A DNA stretch of 64,000 nucleotides. Origin: Thermodesulfobacterium hydrogeniphilum. Its GTDB lineage: Bacteria; Desulfobacterota; Thermodesulfobacteria; Thermodesulfobacteriales; Thermodesulfobacteriaceae. Below the pieces are notes generated by a model that was given only the letters and a program-made list of their open reading frames with translations, was not told the DNA's origin and did not search any database. The position numbers and the translations under genes are program-made. Positions 1-9,063 of this stretch are shown here, piece by piece. Location of the stretch: positions 301,694 through 365,693 of the forward strand of contig NZ_JQKW01000006.1 of NCBI RefSeq assembly GCF_000746255.1, read 5' to 3'. The stretch's first letter is position 1. Each line of letters starts with the position of its first letter.

Positions 1-1007
1 AAAGACATCAAATTTTTATTGAACCGGAAGGTCTGGATACTATAGAAGTTTATCCTAATGGAATAAGCACCAGTCTTCCTATAGATGTTCAATGGGAGAT
101 GATAAGAAGTATACCAGGGCTTGAGAAAGCTGAAATTTTAAGACCTGGTTACGGAATAGAACATGATTATGTAAATCCTGTCCAAATTAAACATTCTTTG
201 GAAACCAAGCTTATTTCTGGTTTATTTTTTGCAGGTCAGATTAATGGAACCACTGGATATGAAGAAGCTGCTGCTCAGGGATTAATAGCAGGAATAAATG
301 CAGCACTTTATGTAAAAGAGGAAGAACCTCTTATTTTAGATCGTTCTCAAGCCTATATAGGAGTTCTTATAGATGATCTTGTAACCAAAGGCACTGATGA
401 ACCTTATAGAATGTTTACTTCCCGTGCAGAATATAGACTCCTTTTAAGAGAAGATAACGCTGATTTAAGACTTACAGAAATAGGAAGAAAATTAGGATTG
501 GTTGATGATAAGAGATGGAGCTTATACTTAGATAAAAAAGAAAAACTTCAAAAAATTACTCAATTCTTAAAAGAGACCAAGATATCTCCCAGTTTTATAA
601 ATGCTTATTTAGAAAAAATAGGTTCTACACCTTTAAAAACAGGTATTAGACTCTATGAATTGTTAAGAAGACCTGAAGTAGAAATACAAGCTCTGGTGGA
701 TTTAATTCCTGAGTTAAAAGAATATTCTTCTGATATCCTTTCTGAGGTAGAAACAGAAATAAAATATAGTGGATATATAGAAAAGCAACTTCGTGAGGTG
801 GAAAAATTCAAAAAACTTGAAAGCATGAAACTTCCTGAAGATTTAAATTATTACGAAATTCCAGGGCTTTCTAATGAAATGAGAGAAAAATTTAGCAGAA
901 TCAGACCTACTTCTATTGGTCAGGCTATGAGAATTCCAGGAGTCACCCCTGCTGCCATTTCTGCTATTCAGATTCATCTAAAAAAGCATTATTCTTCTGA
1001 AGATTAA
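1..1007 (+). CDS. mnmG: tRNA uridine-5-carboxymethylaminomethyl modification enzyme MnmG, 5'-truncated by window edge
   Basis: The reading frame is open from base 3, so the window begins inside this gene and about 335 C-terminal residues are present (the full family is about 620). MnmG with MnmE installs the (carboxymethyl)aminomethyl group at wobble U34 of tRNAs, using FAD and methylene-tetrahydrofolate in the cytoplasm. Seen here: the HQIFIEPEG segment and YPNGISTSLP near the edge, the FAD-domain GQINGTTGYEEAAAQG stretch, GTDEPYRMFTSRAEYRLLLR followed by DNADLRL, and a helical C-terminal domain ending in the conserved RIPGVTPAAIS segment that contacts MnmE. The next gene starts only 4 bases after the stop, so the two are probably co-transcribed. 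The N-terminal FAD Rossmann motif lies outside the window. Confidence 0.96.
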   Translation, partial: RHQIFIEPEGLDTIEVYPNGISTSLPIDVQWEMIRSIPGLEKAEILRPGYGIEHDYVNPVQIKHSLETKLISGLFFAGQINGTTGYEEAAAQGLIAGINAALYVKEEEPLILDRSQAYIGVLIDDLVTKGTDEPYRMFTSRAEYRLLLREDNADLRLTEIGRKLGLVDDKRWSLYLDKKEKLQKITQFLKETKISPSFINAYLEKIGSTPLKTGIRLYELLRRPEVEIQALVDLIPELKEYSSDILSEVETEIKYSGYIEKQLREVEKFKKLESMKLPEDLNYYEIPGLSNEMREKFSRIRPTSIGQAMRIPGVTPAAISAIQIHLKKHYSSED

Positions 1008-1011
1008 AATA

Positions 1012-2124
1012 GTGTTTAATAAAAAAATTCCTAAAAGGATTATAAAAATTATTAAAAAACTTCAAAAAAAAGGGTATACTACCTATTTGGTAGGAGGTTG
1101 TGTAAGGGATCTATTAGTAGGGCTTACTCCTAAGGATTATGATATAGGAACTACTGCTACCCCTGAAGAAATTATAGAAATTTTTCCCAGAAGTCAAATA
1201 ATAGGAAGGAGATTCCCTATTGTTCATGTTTATTTAAATAAAAATAAGTATGTAGAAATCACCACTTTTAGAGGAAGAGAAGAACTGGATAATAAAATAA
1301 AAGATAATTATGGAACACCTGAAGAAGACGCTTTCAGAAGAGATCTTACTATAAATGCTCTATTTTATGATATAAATAATCAACAAATTATAGATTATGT
1401 AGGTGGTTTAAAAGATTTAAAAAAAGGAATAGTTAGGGTAATAGGTGAACCCTCTAAAAGATTTGAAAAAGATCCTATAAGAATGCTAAGAGCAATTAGA
1501 CATGCCTCTCGCTTGGGCTTTAATATAGAACCTGAAACTTGGGAAGCAATATTAAAAAATAAATCTCTTATCAAAAAAGTGACCTGGGAAAGATTAAGAG
1601 ATGAAATTTTAAAAGATATAGCAGGCTTTTGGGTCCATAGCTGGTTTGTTCTTTTAAAAGAAAGCGGTTTACTTTATGAAATATATCCTTTTTATAAAAA
1701 ACTTTTTAAAAACTCAAAATTTAATGAAATATTGTTGTTTAAAACTTTAAAATTTTTGGGAAAGGAGAATAAACTAACCTTAGAGCAAAGGGTGATATTG
1801 TTTACTTTTGCTTTTTTACCTCTTATAAATCGGCCTTACAATCCTCTCTCTTTTAAGAGAATTCCTGGTTTTGATAGGCAGGATCTTTTGAAATTATTCT
1901 GGGCTTTATTTTTTACTTTCAGATTTAACAGAGTTTTTTTTGAAAAAGCTATGGATATGCTTAGAGATACTTATAAAATTTTATATATAATCAAAAGAAA
2001 ACAGAGGATCTCCAAGAAATATAAGAAAAAATCTTATTTTGATGAAATTCTAATAATTGCAAGATTTTTAGAAAAACTTTTAGACAAGGAGGAAAAAAGT
2101 GTTAAAAAGAACAAAGGCTTATGA
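1012..2124 (+). CDS. pcnB: Poly(A) polymerase / CCA-adding nucleotidyltransferase family (class II)
   Basis: A 370-residue class II nucleotidyltransferase that adds A, or CCA, to RNA 3' ends. Seen: the LVGGCVRD head motif (residues 26-33), the catalytic DYD acidic pair (42-44), RRDLTINA (109-116) and DPIRMLRAIR (154-163). The segment IIGRRFPIVHV (63-73) resembles the signature reported to separate bacterial poly(A) polymerases from CCA-adding enzymes, and EEDAFRRD is also PcnB-like. Poly(A) polymerase is therefore preferred, but a CCA enzyme cannot be excluded. The start is GTG at 1012, four bases after mnmG. The C-terminus is basic. The 3' end overlaps the next gene by 26 bases, consistent with an operon. 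Confidence 0.82.
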   Translation: MFNKKIPKRIIKIIKKLQKKGYTTYLVGGCVRDLLVGLTPKDYDIGTTATPEEIIEIFPRSQIIGRRFPIVHVYLNKNKYVEITTFRGREELDNKIKDNYGTPEEDAFRRDLTINALFYDINNQQIIDYVGGLKDLKKGIVRVIGEPSKRFEKDPIRMLRAIRHASRLGFNIEPETWEAILKNKSLIKKVTWERLRDEILKDIAGFWVHSWFVLLKESGLLYEIYPFYKKLFKNSKFNEILLFKTLKFLGKENKLTLEQRVILFTFAFLPLINRPYNPLSFKRIPGFDRQDLLKLFWALFFTFRFNRVFFEKAMDMLRDTYKILYIIKRKQRISKKYKKKSYFDEILIIARFLEKLLDKEEKSVKKNKGL

Positions 2125-2818
2125 ATTTTTAAAAAGTACCAATTTTTCTTTAAGAAAACCTATTCTAAAAGAGGTTCCTGTAGAGCCGGCTTTTCCTTTC
2201 AAAGAATATCCTTCAGCTACCAAAATAAAACTATCCTTAGAAACTATTTCTTCCACTCCTAATCTTTTTGAAATTTTATCTAAAAGGAGGAGCAACAGAG
2301 ATTATAAAAAATATCCTATCAGCTTAAAAGAAATTTCTCTACTTTGTTATGCTGTACAAGGAATTACAGGTAGAGCAGGACCTTATTTATTAAGAACTGC
2401 TCCTTCAGCTGGAGCTCTGTATCCCATAGAAACTTATATAGCTATTAATTTTTCTTCAGAAATATCACCTGGTATTTATCATTTAGAGATAAAAGATTTT
2501 TCTTTAGCTTTGCTTCAGGAAGGATATTTAGGAGATGTATTAAGTAAACTTGCTCTTGGACAAACTTTTGTTGCTACAGCAAGTGTGGTTTTTATTTGGT
2601 CTGCGGTTTTAAGAAGGACTATTTCTAAATATGGAAATAGAGGCTTAAGATATATATTTATGGATGTAGCTCATATTTGTCAAAATTTGCTTTTAGCTTG
2701 TGAAGCTCTTGGTTTAAAAGCCTGTCCTATAGGGGCTTTTTTTGATGAGGAAATAAATGTTCTTTTAGGTTTAAATGAAGAAGAAAATGTAATTTATATA
2801 GCAACTGTAGGAAAATAA
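2099..2818 (+). CDS. SagB/ThcOx-type nitroreductase-fold oxidoreductase
   Basis: A 239-residue flavin (FMN) oxidoreductase of the nitroreductase fold, SagB/ThcOx branch. Relatives oxidise azoline rings in peptide natural products, but many stand alone with unknown substrates. Seen: RRSNRDYKKYPISLKEISLL (FMN phosphate-binding arginines), the TAPSAGALYPIETYI segment typical of SagB-like proteins, MDVAHICQNLLLACEALGLKACPIGAF, and a C-terminal glycine-containing strand. The start is GTG at 2099, supported by a strong AAGGAGG at 2086-2092; it lies inside the end of the preceding gene. No YcaO, docking or precursor-peptide gene is adjacent, so a RiPP role is not supported here. Confidence 0.85.
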   Translation: MLKRTKAYEFLKSTNFSLRKPILKEVPVEPAFPFKEYPSATKIKLSLETISSTPNLFEILSKRRSNRDYKKYPISLKEISLLCYAVQGITGRAGPYLLRTAPSAGALYPIETYIAINFSSEISPGIYHLEIKDFSLALLQEGYLGDVLSKLALGQTFVATASVVFIWSAVLRRTISKYGNRGLRYIFMDVAHICQNLLLACEALGLKACPIGAFFDEEINVLLGLNEEENVIYIATVGK

Positions 2819-2819
2819 A

Positions 2820-3569
2820 TTAAAATTTTCCTTTTTCTTTTGCTTTTTTCTTTTGATATTTCTTCCAGGGTCTTTCCTTTTTCTTTCCATAAGTAATTTT
2901 TCTAAAGGGTATATCTTCCAAGTCATTTTTGGTTTCAAAAATTAAAGGTTCTTTAAAAAATGTAATAGGTTCAGGCTTTTCTGGAGTTTTTTCCTTAGGG
3001 CCGTATTTTTTAAGAAATTTATTATCTATAGGAGGTCCTTTTAAAGCAGAATAAGGAAGTTTTTCTACTAAAAAAATGTTATCTCCAAATTGTAAAACTT
3101 CTGTATCCTCAGATATAAATTTAGGATTAATCTGTATAACCAGAGCACCTTTAACTTTAGCCCAATTTTCTGCAAGTTCTTTATCTGCAAAAAGAGGAAT
3201 TTTCTGATTGTAAGGTTTCCAAATTCCATCTATGGAGATTTTAAGCCAAATTTTTGGCTTGACAAAACTCCAAAAATTATTAAAATTATAAATTTGGGAT
3301 AAATTTATTTTTACAGGAGGTGAATAGAAGGTATTTTTAGCTTTTACCAAATTGAAATTTTCCAAAAATTCAAAAAAATCTCTGTAATAATAAGAAAAAA
3401 CCTGTTTTAATGTTTGTAAGTTTACTTTTTTAAATTTTTTAGTAAAAATTAGGACTTGAAAAATTTCTTTAATTTTAAAAAATCCATTATTATCAGGAAT
3501 TAAACCGAATTCTTCTGGATGATATGCTAAAAGATAGGTTAGAAATTTTAGTAATAAATTATTTACCAT
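2820..3569 (-). CDS. Degenerate KptA/Tpt1-like (RNA 2'-phosphotransferase fold) protein
   Basis: A 249-residue protein convergent with the SagB-like gene (1-base gap). The N-terminus (LLKFLTYLLAYHPEEFGLIP, then DNNGFFKIKEIFQ) resembles the Tpt1/KptA opening, in which the family has LRHNPEEIGL followed by DENGWV. The middle (ALVIQINPKFI, then FGDNIFLVEKLPYSAL) resembles the ART-fold half of KptA. KptA removes a 2'-phosphate from RNA using NAD. The catalytic Arg-His of the opening motif is not present (the positions read Ala-Tyr, residues 15-16), so activity is doubtful. The C-terminal about 60 residues are a basic, Lys/Pro-rich tail that may bind nucleic acid. The family call is my own alignment by eye. 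Confidence 0.55.
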   Translation of the reverse strand: MVNNLLLKFLTYLLAYHPEEFGLIPDNNGFFKIKEIFQVLIFTKKFKKVNLQTLKQVFSYYYRDFFEFLENFNLVKAKNTFYSPPVKINLSQIYNFNNFWSFVKPKIWLKISIDGIWKPYNQKIPLFADKELAENWAKVKGALVIQINPKFISEDTEVLQFGDNIFLVEKLPYSALKGPPIDNKFLKKYGPKEKTPEKPEPITFFKEPLIFETKNDLEDIPFRKITYGKKKERPWKKYQKKKAKEKGKF

Positions 3570-3659
3570 TGAATATTTATAAACTATGTTTTATGTTTTA
3601 AACAGCTTATAAAAAATATAACACTAAAAAATTAAAAGAGGAGAGGTGGTAGGGTTAAA

Positions 3660-5003
3660 ATGGCTAATAAAGGTTTAAATGAAAAAATTTTAGAATTAGG
3701 AAAATCTGGACAGCTTACTTATGATCTATTAAATAAGCTTCTTCCAGAAGAATATAACGATCCTGATAAAATGGAAGAAATTTTTGATCTTCTTGAAAGC
3801 TATGGAATAGAATTAAAAGATATGGATCCTTATGAAAAAGAAGAATATATAGAGAAAAAAGCTCATGATAAAATGAAAGAATTAACCACTTTTGTAGAGG
3901 GTGAACTTGAGGAAGAAGAAACTATTTCTGAACCAGGAAGTGAGGAATTACTTTCATTTTATTTAAAAGAAATGGGCAAGTATGATCTTCTTACTCCTGA
4001 AAGAGAAGAAGAATTATCTAAACAAATAAGAGAAGGTTTTGATAGTATTATTAATTTAATAGAAAAGTCCAAACTTAATTATCCTGAAATAAAAGAGCTT
4101 AAACAAACTATAGAAGATTGGAAAAGAAAAGATCCCAATTTAAAACCTAAGAAAATTTATGTAAATTATTTAGAAGATATGGTTAAAACATGTGAAAAAA
4201 AATATAAGAAGATCTCTTCAGAAAAAGAAAAGCACAAAGATATTCTAAATCTTTGTGCCAAGATTAAAAAATATATAAATCAAATTGAAAGAGCCAAAGA
4301 TGAAATGGTAAAAGCTAATCTTAGATTAGTAGTTTCTATTGCCAAGAAATATATCAGACAGGGATTATCCTTGGCTGATTTAATTCAGGAAGGGAATCTT
4401 GGTTTAATGAGAGCAGTTTATCGTTTTGACTATAGAAAGGGCAATAAATTTAGCACTTATGCTTCTTGGTGGATTAGACAATCTATTACAAGGGCTATTT
4501 TAGATAAAACCCGCACTATAAGATTACCTGTCCATTTCTTGGAATTGAGAAATCAAGTTTTCAAAGTATTTTATGAACTATCTAAAGAATTAAAAAGAGA
4601 ACCCACTCCTGAAGAGCTTGCTGAAAGAACAGGTGTTCCTTATGAAAAAATATTGGTAATTTTTGAAACTTCTAAGGAACCTGTTTCACTTGAGACACCT
4701 ATAGGAGATGAAGATAGCACTCTCGGGAATTTTATAGAAAATAAAAAAAGTCCATCTCCTTATGATTCTACAAGAAAAAAAGATGTTTCTGAAAAAATAA
4801 AGAAATTTTTAGCTACTCTTTCTCCAAGAGAAGAAAAAATAATCCGCATGAGATTTGGTTTAGGAGAATATGAAGGCTATACTTTGGAAGAAATAGGTTA
4901 TATGTTTAAAGTTTCTCGTGAAAGAATTAGACAGATAGAAAAAAAAGCTTTAGCAAAAATGAGACAAGTTGCCCAAAAAGAAAAATTTGATTTAAGAGAT
5001 TAA
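3660..5003 (+). CDS. rpoD: RNA polymerase primary sigma factor RpoD (sigma-70)
   Basis: A 447-residue housekeeping sigma factor. Seen: a region 1.1-like acidic N-terminus (1-80); region 1.2 (SFYLKEMGKYDLLTPEREEEL, about 99-119); region 2 with NLRLVVSIAKKYIRQGLSLADLIQEG and the -10-melting segment KFSTYASWWIRQSI (about 220-280); region 3; and region 4.2 with a helix-turn-helix ending VSRERIRQIEKKAL, which reads the -35 box. It is shorter than the 613-residue E. coli protein because the non-conserved insert between 1.2 and 2 is small. The start ATG follows GAGGTGG. It is divergent from the KptA-like gene, so the promoter must lie in 3570-3659. The 3' end overlaps the convergent helicase gene by 4 bases. 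Confidence 0.97.
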   Translation: MANKGLNEKILELGKSGQLTYDLLNKLLPEEYNDPDKMEEIFDLLESYGIELKDMDPYEKEEYIEKKAHDKMKELTTFVEGELEEEETISEPGSEELLSFYLKEMGKYDLLTPEREEELSKQIREGFDSIINLIEKSKLNYPEIKELKQTIEDWKRKDPNLKPKKIYVNYLEDMVKTCEKKYKKISSEKEKHKDILNLCAKIKKYINQIERAKDEMVKANLRLVVSIAKKYIRQGLSLADLIQEGNLGLMRAVYRFDYRKGNKFSTYASWWIRQSITRAILDKTRTIRLPVHFLELRNQVFKVFYELSKELKREPTPEELAERTGVPYEKILVIFETSKEPVSLETPIGDEDSTLGNFIENKKSPSPYDSTRKKDVSEKIKKFLATLSPREEKIIRMRFGLGEYEGYTLEEIGYMFKVSRERIRQIEKKALAKMRQVAQKEKFDLRD

Positions 5004-6484
5004 AATAAACCTGTTTGCTTGGGTTTTCTGGGTTTGGGCTTAAATATTTTAAGAGGAAAATTTTTAAAATACGGTGATAGACCTTTATTTAAATTAAAAT
5101 AAAATATTTTTCTTTGATTGGTAGCTGTAAAATAAAAACCTTTTTTAGCTCTGGTTAATGCTACATAAACCAATCTTTTTTCTTCCTCTTCCAATGTATC
5201 TTTAAAAATCTTTAATGGGATTAAATCAGCCTCAGCTCCTACTAAAATTACATATTCTGCTTCCAATCCTTTAGAAGCATGAATGGAGAGAAAATTAATT
5301 CCTTCTTTATTGGTATTTAAAAAATCAGAAGGAGTTAGACTGGTTAAATAAGCTAAAAACTTTTCTTTATCATTAAAAGATAAAGCCCAAAGATTTTCAA
5401 GAAAAACTTTTATTTCGGAATTTAAGTTTTTTAAATGATCTTCTACAGGTATAGAAGAGGTTTTTAAAATATTTACTATTTCTTGAATCCTTTCAAAAAT
5501 CAAATTAGCTTCTTCTTCAGCAAGATTTACAGGAATTCCAGATTTTTGAAAACTATTTTTTAAAGGTAAAAACACATTTTTAATTCTTGAAAGGATAAAA
5601 ATATCATTGGGTGAAACAGTATCATACTTTTGTTCTTCTAATTGAAGACCTCCTAAAAGATTTTTTATCAGTTTTATTAAAAAATCTACTTCTTCATAGG
5701 TATTTTTAAAGAAAAAACCCTGAACAATTCCTTCTTTTTTAAGAGCTTTATAGGAAGGAACTTCCCAAGGAGCATTTTTAAAAGTTTCTGCATATTTTAA
5801 AATATTTTCAGGACATCTAAAACTTAAAGATAAACTTAAAATTTTTAAATCAGGTCTGAAATTTTTCCAGAAATTGTAAAGTTCTTTTAGATTTACATTT
5901 TTAAAACTATAGATAGATTGATTAGGATCTCCGAAAAGGATAAAAACAGCTTTTTTAAAAATTTTAAGAAAGTTTAAAATATCTGAAGAGAGATCTTGAA
6001 ACTCATCAATAATTATATAATGATCTTTAAAATCCAAAAAATTAAATTGAGAAACTTCATAAAGCAAGAGTTCAAAATCCAATAAATTATTCTTTTTTAA
6101 ATATTGGAAATAAATTTCTTTATTTTTAGGGTCTTTAAAAGAGTTTTTGTTTTTTTTAAAAAGTTTTTTTATTATAGAGGATTTTTCTTTTTCTGAGATA
6201 AGATTGGGAGTTTTTTGAAAGTGCTCTTTCCATAAATCATAGGCTAATCCATGAAAAGTATCAATTTTTATATCCGATAAACCTGATTTCTGAAATCTGA
6301 CCTTTAATTCTTGAGATGTTTTTACAGAATAGGTTAAAACTAAAATTTTTTCAGGTGAAACAAAATCTAAAAGAGAATGGACTTTTCCTATTAAAGTATA
6401 AGTTTTCCCTGTTCCAGGACCTGCTATTATTAAAAGATTTCCAGGTGTTTCTATAATTCTTCTTTGCTCTTTTGTATATTCCAT
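5000..6484 (-). CDS. Compact UvrD/Rep-type superfamily 1A DNA helicase
   Basis: A 494-residue 3'-5' DNA helicase/translocase of the UvrD/PcrA/Rep type. Motifs in order: Q motif (YTKEQRRII), Walker A AGPGTGKT (21-28), Ia (LTYSVKTSQEL), Walker B IIIDEFQDLS (158-166), III GDPNQSIYSF (185-194), IV SLSFRCPENI, V SIHASKGLEAEYVIL and VI LVYVALTRAKKGFYF. All core motifs are intact. The protein is much shorter than UvrD (about 720 residues); the 1B and 2B subdomains are reduced and there is no C-terminal RNAP-binding Tudor-like domain. It could serve repair or replication restart; the exact role is not determinable. It is convergent with rpoD. Confidence 0.87.
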   Translation of the reverse strand: MEYTKEQRRIIETPGNLLIIAGPGTGKTYTLIGKVHSLLDFVSPEKILVLTYSVKTSQELKVRFQKSGLSDIKIDTFHGLAYDLWKEHFQKTPNLISEKEKSSIIKKLFKKNKNSFKDPKNKEIYFQYLKKNNLLDFELLLYEVSQFNFLDFKDHYIIIDEFQDLSSDILNFLKIFKKAVFILFGDPNQSIYSFKNVNLKELYNFWKNFRPDLKILSLSLSFRCPENILKYAETFKNAPWEVPSYKALKKEGIVQGFFFKNTYEEVDFLIKLIKNLLGGLQLEEQKYDTVSPNDIFILSRIKNVFLPLKNSFQKSGIPVNLAEEEANLIFERIQEIVNILKTSSIPVEDHLKNLNSEIKVFLENLWALSFNDKEKFLAYLTSLTPSDFLNTNKEGINFLSIHASKGLEAEYVILVGAEADLIPLKIFKDTLEEEEKRLVYVALTRAKKGFYFTATNQRKIFYFNLNKGLSPYFKNFPLKIFKPKPRKPKQTGLF

Positions 6485-6612
6485 ATTTTAAATTTTAACC
6501 AAGCTTTTTACCTAAGCAAGTTTAAATATAATCAGTTAAAGATCTTGTTTTTCATGGAAAATTTTATATAATCTCTTTTTATAAAATTTATAAGCCCTTT
6601 TTGGAGATAAAA

Positions 6613-8688
6613 ATGAATAAATTAGAAAATATTTATTTTTTATTTCTTCTTTTAATTGTTCTTATTTTTGGTCTTTATATAAGATTTGATGATATAAAAA
6701 TTTGGCAAGCAAATAAAGAGTTTTATTTTTATAAAAATAATCCCCTTTATAGTGAATATGATTCTTTTTATTTTGCAAGATTAGCACAAGATATTAAAGA
6801 AGGCATTTTTAAACCTGGAGAAATAGATAATTATAGATTTTTCCCTGACAATTCCTCTCAAGCCAAAGTAGATGACGAGAAATTTTATTCTAAATATACT
6901 ATTGCAGGCACTTTTATAAGTTGGATATGGGCTCATCTCTCTTCTTGGTTTAATATTTCTTTAGAAAAACTTACTTGGTACCTAATTCCTATTTTAGCTA
7001 TTTCTGTAGCTTTTCCCATTTTTTTTTATTTTAAAGATTTAGGTTATCCTTATGCAGGTTTAATAGGAAGTCTGATAGCAGTTTCAGCTCCTATGTATCT
7101 TGCAAGAACTAATCTTATGAGATTGGATCATGATGTTTTTAATTTAACATGGCCTTTTCTGATTGCTTACATATTTTATAAATTTTTCCAAACAACTAAT
7201 AAAAAAAAGAAATATCTGTGGGTAATCTTAGCTACATTTACATGCTTTTTTTACTACTTATGGTATGCTCATACCAATTTAATTTTTGTATTAATACTTA
7301 TGTTTTTAATTAGATGTTTCTGGGATAAAAAATTAGATTGGAATAAAGAAGATGTTATTTTTGTCTTAATTTTAATTTTGCCTCAAATTTGGTATTTATA
7401 CAAAGGTCCTGTTCAACTCTACGATCAAGTAAAAACCTTGGTTTTTAATATTAAAAACCCCTCCAGTGTAGATATTTTATTTAAAGATTTTCCAAATATA
7501 TTTATGTCTATTTCTGAATTACAAAGATTGAGTTTTAAAGAAGTTATAGAAAATGTTACTTTTAGTCTTATTTTAGGAATTTTGGGTCTAATAGGTATAA
7601 TAATAGCTTTCTTATGTGATTTTAGAAAACTCATTTTTCTTTTTCCTTTTTTAGGAATTGGATTTTTGTCTTTTGTTTCTGGAGCGAGATTTGTTATGTA
7701 TTTAGCTCCTTTTATAGGAATTGGATTGGGTTTTATAGTTCATTTTTTGTTTGTTAAAATAATGCCTTATTTATCTTTATTCAATGAAAAAGAAAAGCAA
7801 AGTAAAATTTGTCATTTAGTTGGTAGTGGTTTATTTATAATCACACTTCTTGCTCAGAGGCCTGTTTTAGGGCTTACAAGTTATCCCAAGGTTTTTGCAC
7901 CTCTGGTTAAAGATATGGAATACATAAAAATTCATACTCCTAAAAATTCTGCTATATGGACCTGGTGGGATTATGGTTATGCCTTTCAGCTTTATTCAAG
8001 AAGAACTACTTTTCATGATGGGGGTTCTCAGGGAACTCCTAAGACTTATTTTATAGCAAGAAGTTTTACCACTTCTGATCCAAAGGAAGCATGGTATATA
8101 ACCTCCTTTATAAGCAATCTTGGATTAAAAGGAGTTGCTGAAGAATTAAAAAAAGGAATAAAAGCCAAAGATTTGGTTAAAGATATTAGAGAAGGTAGAT
8201 ACGCTAAAGAGATAAAAACCCCTGTTTATTGGATTTTTACTCGCGATTTAATAAGCAAATTTGCTTGGATTCATTATTTTGGAAGTTATAATTTTGATAA
8301 AAAAAGAGGGATCTTTGCAAGAATTCTTACACCTCATAGGTGTGAATTTTTAAATAATATTTTATATTGCCAAGATATAGGAGCTAAAATTGATCTTGAA
8401 AATGGAGTTATATTTGCAGGGCAAAAGGTTTTAGCTATTAGTAAAGTATATATAAAAGATCAAAAAAAGTTAAAGGAAAAAAAATTTTTTGACAGGGGTT
8501 ATGTAATAGAAATAATCAAAGTTAATACTAATCAAGTTGCATTATTTATTATGGATTCAAAAGTGGCAAATACTCTGTTTAACAAGATGTTTATTTTAAG
8601 ACAATACAATCCTAAATATTTTAAACTGGTTTTAGATGATTTTCCTATCGCTGTGATTTATAAAGTAAAAAGTAGAATTAATAAATAA
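6613..8688 (+). CDS. STT3/PglB-type oligosaccharyltransferase
   Basis: A 691-residue polytopic membrane protein of the STT3/PglB/AglB family, which transfers a lipid-linked glycan to Asn in N-glycosylation sequons outside the cytoplasmic membrane. Seen: an N-terminal TM helix, the first-loop motif EYDSFYFARL (Asp about 50), LMRLDHDVFN (Asp/His/Asp 172-174), about 12 hydrophobic segments, then the diagnostic WWDYG (451-455) followed by YSRRTTFHDGGSQGTPKTYF in the C-terminal globular domain. An in-frame TTG at 6601 lies upstream, but GGAG at 6603-6606 sits correctly for ATG 6613, so that start is chosen. No glycosyltransferases or flippase flank it directly; a flippase-like membrane protein lies far away at 40 kb. 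It is unusual outside Campylobacter-like bacteria and some sulfate reducers. Confidence 0.9.
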   Translation: MNKLENIYFLFLLLIVLIFGLYIRFDDIKIWQANKEFYFYKNNPLYSEYDSFYFARLAQDIKEGIFKPGEIDNYRFFPDNSSQAKVDDEKFYSKYTIAGTFISWIWAHLSSWFNISLEKLTWYLIPILAISVAFPIFFYFKDLGYPYAGLIGSLIAVSAPMYLARTNLMRLDHDVFNLTWPFLIAYIFYKFFQTTNKKKKYLWVILATFTCFFYYLWYAHTNLIFVLILMFLIRCFWDKKLDWNKEDVIFVLILILPQIWYLYKGPVQLYDQVKTLVFNIKNPSSVDILFKDFPNIFMSISELQRLSFKEVIENVTFSLILGILGLIGIIIAFLCDFRKLIFLFPFLGIGFLSFVSGARFVMYLAPFIGIGLGFIVHFLFVKIMPYLSLFNEKEKQSKICHLVGSGLFIITLLAQRPVLGLTSYPKVFAPLVKDMEYIKIHTPKNSAIWTWWDYGYAFQLYSRRTTFHDGGSQGTPKTYFIARSFTTSDPKEAWYITSFISNLGLKGVAEELKKGIKAKDLVKDIREGRYAKEIKTPVYWIFTRDLISKFAWIHYFGSYNFDKKRGIFARILTPHRCEFLNNILYCQDIGAKIDLENGVIFAGQKVLAISKVYIKDQKKLKEKKFFDRGYVIEIIKVNTNQVALFIMDSKVANTLFNKMFILRQYNPKYFKLVLDDFPIAVIYKVKSRINK

Positions 8689-8709
8689 GTTTATATAGGA
8701 AGACAATAA

Positions 8710-9051
8710 ATGGGATTTTTAATTAATTTAAAAGAAGTGGAGATGAAAGACCACCCAAAATTTAAGGGAGTAAAAATAGGTTTTATAGTTACCAAAGAAA
8801 AACAACCAGAATTAAGCATTACTGTATTGGAGATTCAACCAGGTGTAGAGATTTCAGTTCATACTCATGAAAAAGAAGTAGATACTATATTTGTTTTAGA
8901 AGGGGAAGGAGAAATATATTTGAATAAAGAATGGCAGGAGCTAAAAAAAGAGGATATAATAGTAGTGTCTCCAAAAGAGGAACATGGAGTAAGGGTTAAA
9001 GGGAATAAACCTATGAAATGTTATATTGTTCATGCTCCGGCTTTATGGTAA
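8710..9051 (+). CDS. Cupin-domain protein
   Basis: A 113-residue single-domain cupin. Seen: cupin motif 1, VHTHEKEVDTIFVLEGEGEI (two His and a Glu as potential metal ligands), and motif 2, DIIVVSPKEEHGVRVKG (third His). Such proteins are small beta-barrels with a metal site and very diverse activities (isomerase, dioxygenase, sensor), so no substrate can be assigned. It follows the STT3 gene by 21 bases and precedes argB by 12 bases on the same strand, so it may be part of a run-through transcript. Confidence 0.85.
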   Translation: MGFLINLKEVEMKDHPKFKGVKIGFIVTKEKQPELSITVLEIQPGVEISVHTHEKEVDTIFVLEGEGEIYLNKEWQELKKEDIIVVSPKEEHGVRVKGNKPMKCYIVHAPALW

Positions 9052-9063
9052 AGGAAAGATAAA

